Of a DNA stretch of 64,000 nt, positions 18,903 through 26,131 are shown piece after piece. The stretch spans positions 2,914,001 to 2,978,000 of the forward strand of contig NC_018025.1 in assembly GCF_000266945.1 (NCBI RefSeq), written 5' to 3'. Positions within the stretch are counted from its first letter, which is position 1. Each line of letters opens with the position of its first letter. The notes below the pieces were generated by a model. The model was given only the letters and a program-made list of their open reading frames with translations, was not told the DNA's origin and ran no database searches. The stretch comes from Desulfomonile tiedjei DSM 6799 (lineage in GTDB: Bacteria > Desulfobacterota > Desulfomonilia > Desulfomonilales > Desulfomonilaceae). The translations under genes were made by a program, and so were the position numbers.

Positions 18903-19227
18903 AGCCGAAAAGCTCTATGATATGCTCAAGAAATATCAGGAGCAGAAAGGTTACTGTTTCAACGATGATAAGGAGAAGGTCCTGGAATTACTGGAGGCTC
19001 TTCTCGTGAACAAGAAGCGATACGGATATATGAGTTGCCCGTGTCGATTGGCCAAGAACGATCGACAGCAAGATAAAGACATCATCTGCCCATGCGTCTA
19101 TCGCGAGCCGGATGTAGAAGAATATGGGAGTTGTTACTGCAACTTGTACGTATCCAGCGAATGGAATCGGAAAGAAATTCCTCAGGAGTATGTTCCCGAA
19201 AGGCGTCCCCTCGAATTGATGTTCTAA
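18895..19227 (+). CDS. Ferredoxin:thioredoxin/disulfide reductase catalytic subunit
   Basis: A 110-residue FTR beta-type subunit, which uses a [4Fe-4S] cluster next to a redox disulfide to reduce thioredoxin-like partners with ferredoxin electrons. The signature is present: CPC, 14 residues, CPC, 12 residues, then CYC. This spacing matches the archaeal and anaerobic-bacterial disulfide reductases more than plant FTR (CPC-x16-CPC-x8-CHC). There is no variable alpha subunit, as in other bacteria. Start ATG 18895 follows GGAGG inside the upstream gene. Confidence 0.87.
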   Translation: MTEAEKLYDMLKKYQEQKGYCFNDDKEKVLELLEALLVNKKRYGYMSCPCRLAKNDRQQDKDIICPCVYREPDVEEYGSCYCNLYVSSEWNRKEIPQEYVPERRPLELMF

Positions 19228-19543
19228 TACACGTCCATCGGATTCCACATCGTATGACTCACTAGTAAGTGAGCCCTTCGGAGTGTCCGCCGGGTCTAAG
19301 GGATACGTCACTGCTCCTCATATACAAAGTGTGTAAACGGTGTCCAATTGCGAAAAGCACTTCTCCACAATTGGTGGGTGCCGTGCCTCCGTGCCGGCAC
19401 ATTTTCAAATACAAATCAACCAGTTCGGACCGGCAGGGATGTCGGCTCTAACCGTTCTTTTAAAGAACAATGTGTTCAAAAGGTCAGAGATATCAACTGC
19501 TACAGAATGAGGTCACCGAGGCAACGAGACGCGTTCTGCCTGC
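19228..19543. other. Intergenic region with one REP-like palindrome
   Basis: A 316-base gap between convergent genes. It contains REP-like copy A (19371-19453); the rest has no recognisable gene. Confidence 0.5.
19371..19453 (-). repeat. REP-like palindromic element, copy A
   Basis: Reads TTGGTGGGTGCCGTGCCTCC... and ends ...CCGGCAGGGATGTCGGCTC. This is the reverse complement of copy B at 33453-33546 with the same two blocks, one containing CCGTGCCTCCGTGCCGGCAC and one CGGACCGGCAGGGA, around a variable AT-rich centre. The arms are only partly complementary here, so it may be a degenerate copy. Confidence 0.65.
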
Positions 19544-19819
19544 CTATTTCTTAACACAGCCTCTCACGTCTATGGCTCTCATAACTGAATCCAACTCTTT
19601 CCGGACGGCTCCCCTCCTCAGCTTATAGTTCTTGATACGGTCCATGTTTCCTGCTTCAACTGCTGAGCCGTACACGGCATCAATGGCCCTCAAATCATGC
19701 TGAAAATTCTCAGCCATGCGAATCAGTTCCGGACAGCTTTTTACAAGTAAATCTTCTGCCTGGCAATTACTGGAAAACGCGACGAACACGCAAACAAGTG
19801 CAAGACAAAGGCTTCGCAT
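19544..19819 (-). CDS. Small exported protein of unknown function
   Basis: A 91-residue protein with a signal peptide (RSLCLALVCVFVAFSS, cleavage near CQA/ED). The mature part is helical and charged with two cysteines (KSCPEL and VRGCVKK) that could form one disulfide. The ATG at 19819 follows AAAAGGAGACC; another in-frame ATG 18 bases upstream lacks a site. Not recognised as any family. Confidence 0.6.
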   Translation of the reverse strand: MRSLCLALVCVFVAFSSNCQAEDLLVKSCPELIRMAENFQHDLRAIDAVYGSAVEAGNMDRIKNYKLRRGAVRKELDSVMRAIDVRGCVKK

Positions 19820-20056
19820 TTTCGGTCTCCTTTTCAAATGGCGCGAGGTGACTCCGCCTTATCTAGGAAGCGTTATATATCACAGTTTTCCAGATGTTAC
19901 AAAATACTTATCAACCTAAATGAAGAAAATTGATACAATACCTTAAAATAAGTCAATGTTGAGGATAATGATACCATCGGTGCAAAGCGGTCCCCATCCG
20001 GAAATCGGGTCAGCGAATGCGGAAGAATTACTCGGCGATGAGAATAAGAGTTCCCA

Positions 20057-20335
20057 TCAATCGTACGGGTCGAGACTGGTATTTACATCCGGGAATTTCA
20101 GGCCGCGAAACTCTCCACTGTCCAACCTCAGACAAACACTGCGGGGCCGGCCTTTTCCTTTGGCGAATTCTCTGAGTTGAGGATCCACCCACTCCCATGC
20201 TGTCTGCAGTGATTTCAGGGCTCCGGCAGGGGCAGGGATGGTGACTATCTCTCCATCGTCCCAGGCAAAGGTAACTGCTCCGGGGTGCATTTTTTCTATG
20301 ATCTTGGTATCCCACTTGGATTCAGGGGTGCTCAT
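20057..20335 (-). CDS. Conserved hypothetical protein
   Basis: A 92-residue acidic soluble protein (starts MSTPESKWDTK) that I do not recognise. No signal peptide or membrane segment. The ATG at 20335 has GGGAGAC before it. It follows the EcfT gene by 30 bases on the same strand, so the two probably share a transcript, but its link to transport is unknown. Confidence 0.6.
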   Translation of the reverse strand: MSTPESKWDTKIIEKMHPGAVTFAWDDGEIVTIPAPAGALKSLQTAWEWVDPQLREFAKGKGRPRSVCLRLDSGEFRGLKFPDVNTSLDPYD

Positions 20336-20365
20336 ATTTGTCTCCCTATCTGGTGAAGGTTTCAA

Positions 20366-21187
20366 TCAAGATTGCGATGCCAGGATGATCTGTCCGGCCG
20401 CGTATACAGCGATGAAGACGCCGGCGTACATGTCCAAAGCTGAAAAACGGAGAGGCCTGAATTCAGAACGGGGCCGTCCCGGCTCAAAACCCCGTGCTGT
20501 CATGGCAAGTGCCACCGTGTCTGCTCTCCTGAAGGATGCAGAGAGTGCCGGAACCAGCACTGCAGCTAAATTTGAAGCTCGCGAAACCAGTCGTCCCCGG
20601 CCGAACTCTACTCCCCGCGCTTTTTGTGCTTCCACAATGGTGCGCACTTCCTGCTGCAGCAAAGGTATGAAACGCATAGCCAACAGCAGCACAATGCCGA
20701 TGTCATCCACGGGAAACCGGTTGCGAAATCGGCGAGTAGCGGTGCTGAATCCCTTAGTTATGTCCAGCGGAGAAGTAGTCAGCGTGAAGCTCATAGACAA
20801 GACTATCGCCGCAGTGAGTTGGATGGTAAGTACAGCCGCTCTCTCCAAACCATCATATGTGAAAGGCAACCCCACGTTTCCTGGCGTTACAGGAGCACCT
20901 TCACGAACGAAAAGAATGTTGAGTATCAGCACGAGAAAAAGCATCCATTTGAACCGCCTCAGTGTTACCATCCACACGCCGTAACCCGCTTTGGATGAAA
21001 CGGCCATTCCTACAGCACAAACGAGTGACACTGCAACATTCGTTGCGCTTGTCAGCGAGAACACCACAGTGAGTAAAACCAGCAGGCCTGCCAGTTTTGT
21101 TCTGGGATCCAGTCTGTGAAGGACTGATGTACCTGGAACAAAGCTGCCAATGAAGATGTCGTACGATCTCGTCACGGTTCTGCCCAC
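20366..21187 (-). CDS. ecfT: ECF transporter transmembrane subunit (EcfT/CbiQ family)
   Basis: A 273-residue membrane protein with about five hydrophobic segments (for example KLAGLLVLLTVVFSLTS, WMLFLVLILNILFV) and the two coupling-helix motifs of EcfT, AQKARGV and AMTARGF, that contact the ATPases. EcfT couples vitamin- or metal-binding S-components to ATP hydrolysis. No EcfA ATPase or S-component is beside it, which leaves the substrate open; queF sits across a divergent gap. The start is a GTG at 21187 with no clear ribosome site; a GTG at 21175 is possible. Confidence 0.8.
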   Translation of the reverse strand: MGRTVTRSYDIFIGSFVPGTSVLHRLDPRTKLAGLLVLLTVVFSLTSATNVAVSLVCAVGMAVSSKAGYGVWMVTLRRFKWMLFLVLILNILFVREGAPVTPGNVGLPFTYDGLERAAVLTIQLTAAIVLSMSFTLTTSPLDITKGFSTATRRFRNRFPVDDIGIVLLLAMRFIPLLQQEVRTIVEAQKARGVEFGRGRLVSRASNLAAVLVPALSASFRRADTVALAMTARGFEPGRPRSEFRPLRFSALDMYAGVFIAVYAAGQIILASQS

Positions 21188-21345
21188 TGCGTTAGATTGC
21201 CGATCTCGGGAGACTACACATGGAAATTATGGAGCGGCGTCTTGAGGTTATCCGCTTTTGCTGGTAACGTTTCCAGGGAAATTTCGATTTCCTCTGACTG
21301 CCAGTTTCTTGAAAGTCCGAATATCCAGCGAATGAGAACGATATC

Positions 21346-21786
21346 ATGTCCGACAAAACAATTGAAGGTCTGACTTTACTGCAAAAGAGTTGCACGACTG
21401 TTTATCGTGACAGTCCGGAAGACGCCATTTTAGAGACTTTTCCGAACAAGTACCCGCACCGCAATTATGTTATCGAATTCGATTGTCCCGAGTTCACGAG
21501 TCTATGTCCGATAACGGGACAGCCGGATTTCGCCAAGATAAAGATTACCTATATCCCGGATCTCAAGTGTGTCGAATCCAAGTCCTTAAAGATATACCTC
21601 TTCTCGTTTCGCAACTGCGGAATGTTTCATGAAGAGATAACCAATAGAATCCTCGACGATCTCATTGCCGCATGCGATCCGCGCTGGATATCGGTAAGAG
21701 GAATGATGAATCCCCGGGGAGGCATCGGTATCGACGTGACGGCTGAGTATTGCCGCCCCGGTTTTGAAGGACCTACGAGCAAGTAG
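21346..21786 (+). CDS. queF: NADPH-dependent 7-cyano-7-deazaguanine reductase
   Basis: QueF reduces preQ0 to preQ1 in queuosine biosynthesis. At 146 residues it is the short, homomeric type. Catalytic Cys54 and Asp61 lie in TSLCPITGQPD and the QueF signature ESKSLKIYLFSFRN follows, with a C-terminal His-Glu in MFHEE. It stands 6 bases before the ABC transporter gene. I found no preQ1 riboswitch in the 158-base leader. Confidence 0.93.
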   Translation: MSDKTIEGLTLLQKSCTTVYRDSPEDAILETFPNKYPHRNYVIEFDCPEFTSLCPITGQPDFAKIKITYIPDLKCVESKSLKIYLFSFRNCGMFHEEITNRILDDLIAACDPRWISVRGMMNPRGGIGIDVTAEYCRPGFEGPTSK

Positions 21787-21792
21787 CCATTT

Positions 21793-22443
21793 ATGAACTC
21801 CGTAGCTCCCGCACTGTTCAGTGCTACCGGCCTGAAATTCCGGATTGGATTTCAGAATGTATCCCCTGGCACGACTTTTGTACTGAACCAGGGCAAGACA
21901 GTGTGGATCTCCGGCCCTTCAGGCAAAGGAAAAAGCACGCTGCTTCGCACCATCGCAAGGCTTGCCGAACCTGCAGGCGGGGATATGTTCCTCCAGGGGA
22001 TTTCCTGGCAAAATATTGCCGCTTTATCGTGGCGAATGCGAATAGTATATATTCAACAAAAGCCTGTTCTTTTCAGGGGCACGGTCTGTGAGAACCTGAG
22101 AAAGGCATTTTCCTTCCGTTGCAGATCTTCAGCCGTTTTTGATGAAAAAACCGCACAGTCCCTGTTATCAAGGCTTCTATTGCCTTCGGACATTATGGAC
22201 AGAGATGCCATATCGCTTTCCGTGGGGGAGGGCGCTCGAGTCACTCTGGTGCGGGCTTTACTGGTGGATCCGGAGATTCTTCTCATAGACGAAATTACCG
22301 CCGCGTTGGACCGGGAAAGTCGTGATGAAGTGATATCGCTCATTCAGGAATGGTTGCTTGCCGATGGTCGAGGAGTCGTCGCAGTCTCTCATGACGATCG
22401 GCTTAAAGAATTATTGCCGGGCACTGAGATTGTTTTGGAATGA
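21793..22443 (+). CDS. ABC transporter ATPase, FetA/YbbL-like
   Basis: A 216-residue ATPase with Walker A GPSGKGKST, Q-loop IQQKPVLF, signature LSVGEGARV, Walker B ILLIDE and the H-loop SHD. It is followed after 12 bases by a FetB-type permease, which together form the putative metal (iron) exporter FetAB known from E. coli. The start is the ATG at 21793. Confidence 0.83.
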   Translation: MNSVAPALFSATGLKFRIGFQNVSPGTTFVLNQGKTVWISGPSGKGKSTLLRTIARLAEPAGGDMFLQGISWQNIAALSWRMRIVYIQQKPVLFRGTVCENLRKAFSFRCRSSAVFDEKTAQSLLSRLLLPSDIMDRDAISLSVGEGARVTLVRALLVDPEILLIDEITAALDRESRDEVISLIQEWLLADGRGVVAVSHDDRLKELLPGTEIVLE

Positions 22444-22455
22444 AGGTGTGGAGTC

Positions 22456-23259
22456 ATGGAACCCTCGCACGTTATACCGATTTCGGACGCGCAGCTTGCC
22501 TTCAGCGCTCTCTTGGTCATTATTTCTGCGGGAGTATCCGCTGTCTTTCGCCTTGGATTAGTCACATCCTTACTCTGGGGCGCTATTCGCTGTTTTGTTC
22601 AGCTTACGGTCATGGGGTTTTTGTTGACCTGGATCTTCGCAACTCAAAACCCATTGGTGGTGATGATTGTCGTCGCTGTTATGTGCGGCATAGCGTCTCG
22701 GACTGCCACGAGAAGGACTCCCAACGTAATGGATTTCCCGGCTTTTTTGGCGTTCGTCTCGCTTGCGTCCAGTACATATCTGGTACTGGTAATCGTGTCT
22801 GCGGTAATTATCCGTGCGGACCCCTGGTATACTCCGCGAATTGCCATACCTATTGCAGGGATGATTCTTGGAAATGCCGCAAACGGGATAGCTCTGTCCA
22901 TTGACAGGCTCTATGCTGAAGTCAGATCCAGGCGCGATGAGGTGGAAGCCTTTCTTACTCTGGGAGCAACGCGCTGGGAGGCAGTACAGGACTGCGTACG
23001 CGAGGCACTTCGAGCGGGAATGACTCCTGCCATCAACAGCCTTATGCTCGTAGGGCTTGTAAGTATTCCAGGAATGATGACAGGTCAAATTCTGGGAGGG
23101 GCTAATCCTGCGGAGGCAGCGCGATATCAGATCGTTGTAATGTTGATGATCTCTGCTGCTGTAGCTTTCGGCAGCATGATGCTCGTCGGAATCTCGTATA
23201 TTCGCCTTTTTACCCGGGATGATGCATTACGTCCTGAACTCTCGACCAGCAAACACTAA
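22456..23259 (+). CDS. ABC transporter permease, FetB/YbbM family
   Basis: A 267-residue integral membrane protein of the UPF0014 family with about seven helices (for example FSALLVIISAGVSAVFRLG, TYLVLVIVSAVIIRA, AINSLMLVGLVSIPGMMTG). The conserved motif TLGATRWEAVQDCVREALR is the ATPase-coupling region. In E. coli the family, with FetA, is linked to iron export and peroxide resistance; the substrate here is unproven. Confidence 0.85.
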   Translation: MEPSHVIPISDAQLAFSALLVIISAGVSAVFRLGLVTSLLWGAIRCFVQLTVMGFLLTWIFATQNPLVVMIVVAVMCGIASRTATRRTPNVMDFPAFLAFVSLASSTYLVLVIVSAVIIRADPWYTPRIAIPIAGMILGNAANGIALSIDRLYAEVRSRRDEVEAFLTLGATRWEAVQDCVREALRAGMTPAINSLMLVGLVSIPGMMTGQILGGANPAEAARYQIVVMLMISAAVAFGSMMLVGISYIRLFTRDDALRPELSTSKH

Positions 23260-23276
23260 CGTTGTGTTATTTTTTT
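23252..23276 (+). terminator. Weak intrinsic terminator after the permease gene
   Basis: AACAC and GTGTT form a short stem over a 7-base loop, followed directly by ATTTTTTT. The stem is short and AT-rich but the T-run is good; it begins just before the permease stop codon. Confidence 0.35.
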
Positions 23277-23697
23277 CGTTGATTGAGAAATCAGTAAAAA
23301 TCGATCTTGTTCCCATATACAGCCATTTTTTGCTTGGGAATCCAGGTCTAATGGTGTAAGAATTCTGTGAGCACTTCCGGGTGTGTCAGTTTCATTTTGA
23401 AACTCGACCTGGAGAACCGACAAGCGATGCGGCCACGCAACTGAGTAGTGTCATAAAGGGGGGATACCGGTTCACCGAGGAATGTCCGAATAGCTGTTGC
23501 TGTATGGATGTTGGCACTCGTACAGACAAGGTTTATCCCTTTGATATACCGACAGCGACTGAAGAAGTGAGATCGGGGAAACGCTTCTTAACAAAGTGGA
23601 GCATCCCAAATCCTGCTGGTGGAAGCGCTTGGTACGAGACGGTTCGGCACGTCAGTCTTTCAGGTTCTAACACGCGATTCAATTCAAGGAGCGGTCC
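23260..23697. other. Intergenic region upstream of the acyl-CoA ligase
   Basis: A 438-base gap. An open frame at 23381-23716 overlaps the ligase start and has no ribosome site or recognisable protein; I consider it non-coding. Nothing else is clear. Confidence 0.5.
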
Positions 23698-25374
23698 ATG
23701 GAAAAGATTTGGCTGAAATCATATGCTCCGGGAGTACCCCCTGAAATCAAGTTTGACGAGATCCCCCTGGGCGAGGCTCTTGCGAAATCTGCCAAGAGGT
23801 TCCCGAACAATCCAGCCCTCCTGTTTCAGGGCACCACAATTACCTTCAAGCAGCTCGATGATATGGTTTCTCGTTTCGCTGCAGGGCTCAAAGGCCTGGG
23901 AGTGAAACCCGGCGACACCGTTGCCATGCTCCTCCCGAATCTCGTGCAGATGGTGGTCGCAACGTATGGAGCATTTAGAGCAGGAGCTGCAGTGGCATTG
24001 AATAATCCGTTGTATACGGATCGAGAGCTGGAGCATCAATACAATGATTCCGGCTCCACTATGCTCGTGTGCCTTGATGTGTTGATGCCGCGGATGATCA
24101 ATCTCAGGCCGAAGACAAAGATCAAACAGTTGATCTCCTGCCACATCAGGGACTATTTGCCGTTTATAAAGAAGCAGCTCTTTCCCTTCGTGAGGAAAGG
24201 TATGCATCTGAATACCCCTGCCGGTCCGGATATTTATGAGTTCACCGATCTTGTCAAGAACAATGCTCCTATAAAGGAGCCTCACAAATCGAAGATGCAG
24301 GACACGGCGGCACTGATTTACACTGGAGGCACAACGGGAGTATCCAAAGGAGTGCAACTGACCCACGGTAATCTGTCGTACAATGTGCAGCAATGCCTCG
24401 CCTGGTTCCCCGGTTTCGAACAGGGAGGAGAAATAGCAATCGGTTGCCTGCCGTTTTTCCATTCATTCGGTCTCACGACTGCAATGAACATGTCCATCTA
24501 CAATGGATGGGCTATCGTTTTGATCCCCAAACCCGAGCCACAGTCGATCCTGGAGGGTATCAGCAAGAGCAAAGCCACGTATATGCCTGCAGTGCCGACA
24601 TTGTACAACGGTATGATCAATTTCCCGGATCTCAAGAAATACGATATTACATCACTAAAGGGATGCTTCTCCGGGGGGGCTCCACTCCCGCTAGAAACTA
24701 TTAAGAATTTTGAGGCGCTCACGGGTGCGCAGATTTGTGAAGGTTACGGTTTGACCGAGTCTTCTCCTGTCACACATATCAACCCATTCGGCGCCAGAAC
24801 AAAACCAGGAACCATCGGACTTCCCATTTCCAATACCAACGCCAAGATTGTGGATGTGGACGATTATACGAAAGAAATTACCGAACAGGGCCAGCCGGGA
24901 GAATTGTGCCTGAAAGGGCCGCAAATCATGACAGGATACATTAACAGGCCTGATGAAACATCTGCCACATTGAAAGAAGGCTGGCTCCTCACCGGCGACA
25001 TCGCTATTTGCGATGAAGATGGTTTTTACAGCATTGTGGATCGAAAAAAGGATATGATCATCTCAGGGGGATTCAATATCTATCCTCGTGACGTGGACGA
25101 AGTCCTATTCACGCATCCCAAGGTCATGGAAGCATGCGTCATCGGCGTACCGGATGCCTATTCGGGAGAACGCATCAAAGCGTTCGTCGTGCTGAAGCCT
25201 GGTGAAAATGCGACACCGGAAGAAATTATCGAATTCTGCAAGAAGAATCTGGTGAAGTACAAAGTGCCCAAGTATGTCGAGTTCGTGGAAGAACTCCCCA
25301 AGAGTGCGGTAGGAAAGATTCTGCGAAAAGAGTTGCGACGCCTCGATCAGGCAAAATCTGCCAAATCATCATAA
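23698..25374 (+). CDS. fadD: Long-chain fatty acid-CoA ligase
   Basis: A 558-residue AMP-forming acyl-CoA synthetase. The phosphate-binding loop is YTGGTTGVSKGVQLTH, followed by EGYGLTESSPV, the LTGDIA hinge region, the DRKKDMIISGGFNIYPRDV motif and the C-terminal catalytic Lys in SAVGKILRKEL. The N-terminal AMP-binding and C-terminal caps are complete. The ATG at 23698 follows AAGGAGC. Chain-length preference cannot be read from the sequence. Confidence 0.9.
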   Translation: MEKIWLKSYAPGVPPEIKFDEIPLGEALAKSAKRFPNNPALLFQGTTITFKQLDDMVSRFAAGLKGLGVKPGDTVAMLLPNLVQMVVATYGAFRAGAAVALNNPLYTDRELEHQYNDSGSTMLVCLDVLMPRMINLRPKTKIKQLISCHIRDYLPFIKKQLFPFVRKGMHLNTPAGPDIYEFTDLVKNNAPIKEPHKSKMQDTAALIYTGGTTGVSKGVQLTHGNLSYNVQQCLAWFPGFEQGGEIAIGCLPFFHSFGLTTAMNMSIYNGWAIVLIPKPEPQSILEGISKSKATYMPAVPTLYNGMINFPDLKKYDITSLKGCFSGGAPLPLETIKNFEALTGAQICEGYGLTESSPVTHINPFGARTKPGTIGLPISNTNAKIVDVDDYTKEITEQGQPGELCLKGPQIMTGYINRPDETSATLKEGWLLTGDIAICDEDGFYSIVDRKKDMIISGGFNIYPRDVDEVLFTHPKVMEACVIGVPDAYSGERIKAFVVLKPGENATPEEIIEFCKKNLVKYKVPKYVEFVEELPKSAVGKILRKELRRLDQAKSAKSS

Positions 25375-25381
25375 AGAATCG

Positions 25382-25411
25382 GGAGACCTTCTCATCGCAG
25401 AGAAGGTCTCC
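25382..25411. terminator. Bidirectional hairpin between convergent fadD and alkD
   Basis: A perfect 12-bp inverted repeat, GGAGACCTTCTC and GAGAAGGTCTCC, with a 6-base loop (ATCGCA). It starts 8 bases after the fadD stop and overlaps the 3' end and stop codon of the convergent alkD-like gene, so it probably ends both transcripts. T-runs on either side are weak. Confidence 0.55.
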
Positions 25412-26123
25412 TGACTTCCGGTATCCTTCTCTGAACAGCTTCGCTCGTTAATTCCCGCAGAGCATCCGCTGCTATCCATCGAGCCGCTTTGGAATCCATG
25501 TTCCGGATTCGTTCCGCGCATTCTATGGCTGCCCGGTTCAAAACCACATTACGTTTTCCGATTTGCCTGAGTGCCCAGTTTACCGCTTTTCTTACGAAGT
25601 TCCTCTCGTCTGAAGATTCCCGTTTTATGATGGAAAAGAATCGCACGAAACGTTCATCCGGCTCTTTGTTCTCATGTACGGCCAAAGTCGCCATAAGAAC
25701 GAATCCGGCTCTTTTCACCAATTCTTCCTGCTGTCTGCTCCATTCCAGAGCCTTGTCCCAGGCAAACGGAGTCTTGCGGAAAAAATTGTTGCAGCACTGA
25801 TCGCAGACATCCCAGGAATCCAAATCTCTCACCCAGGAATCCATCTGCTCTTCAGTAAGCTCCGAGGGGACTGCAATCATAGAAGCGAGTATGCGTGCCT
25901 CATGAATGCCTGAATCCCATAACAAAATCGCCAACTGATGATTTCTTCTGACTTCACGAGCGATCTTTCGCAGGCGGGGAATGGAGATTCCGTATGTTTT
26001 CTCAGGACTGATACCGTAACGAGCCATTCCCAGGACTGCCTCCGGATTTCGGCATGACTCGAATGTCGCAAGAATCCATTCCATGAGCTCTTTGTTGCTG
26101 CGGTTTGGTAGTGATTTCTTCAA
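25392..26123 (-). CDS. DNA alkylation repair protein, AlkD-like
   Basis: A 243-residue all-helical HEAT-like protein of the AlkD family, which removes alkylated bases. Seen: MARYGISPEKTYGISIPRLR near the N-terminus, DSWDVCDQCCNNF and RNFVRKAVNWALRQIGKRN (family motif). The start is taken as a TTG at 26123 with GAGG behind it; an ATG at 26084 is also possible. It follows uvrA by 8 bases on the same strand, so two repair genes may be co-transcribed. Confidence 0.85.
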   Translation of the reverse strand: MKKSLPNRSNKELMEWILATFESCRNPEAVLGMARYGISPEKTYGISIPRLRKIAREVRRNHQLAILLWDSGIHEARILASMIAVPSELTEEQMDSWVRDLDSWDVCDQCCNNFFRKTPFAWDKALEWSRQQEELVKRAGFVLMATLAVHENKEPDERFVRFFSIIKRESSDERNFVRKAVNWALRQIGKRNVVLNRAAIECAERIRNMDSKAARWIAADALRELTSEAVQRRIPEVRRPSLR

Positions 26124-26131
26124 AATTTGCC

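Noticed and set aside
21188-21345. Possible preQ1 riboswitch before queF
   Set aside because: I looked for the C-rich loop and A-rich pseudoknot tail of preQ1-I and found no fit.
23381-23716. A 111-codon frame before fadD
   Set aside because: It begins with GTG, has no ribosome site, overlaps the ligase start and has no similarity I can recognise.
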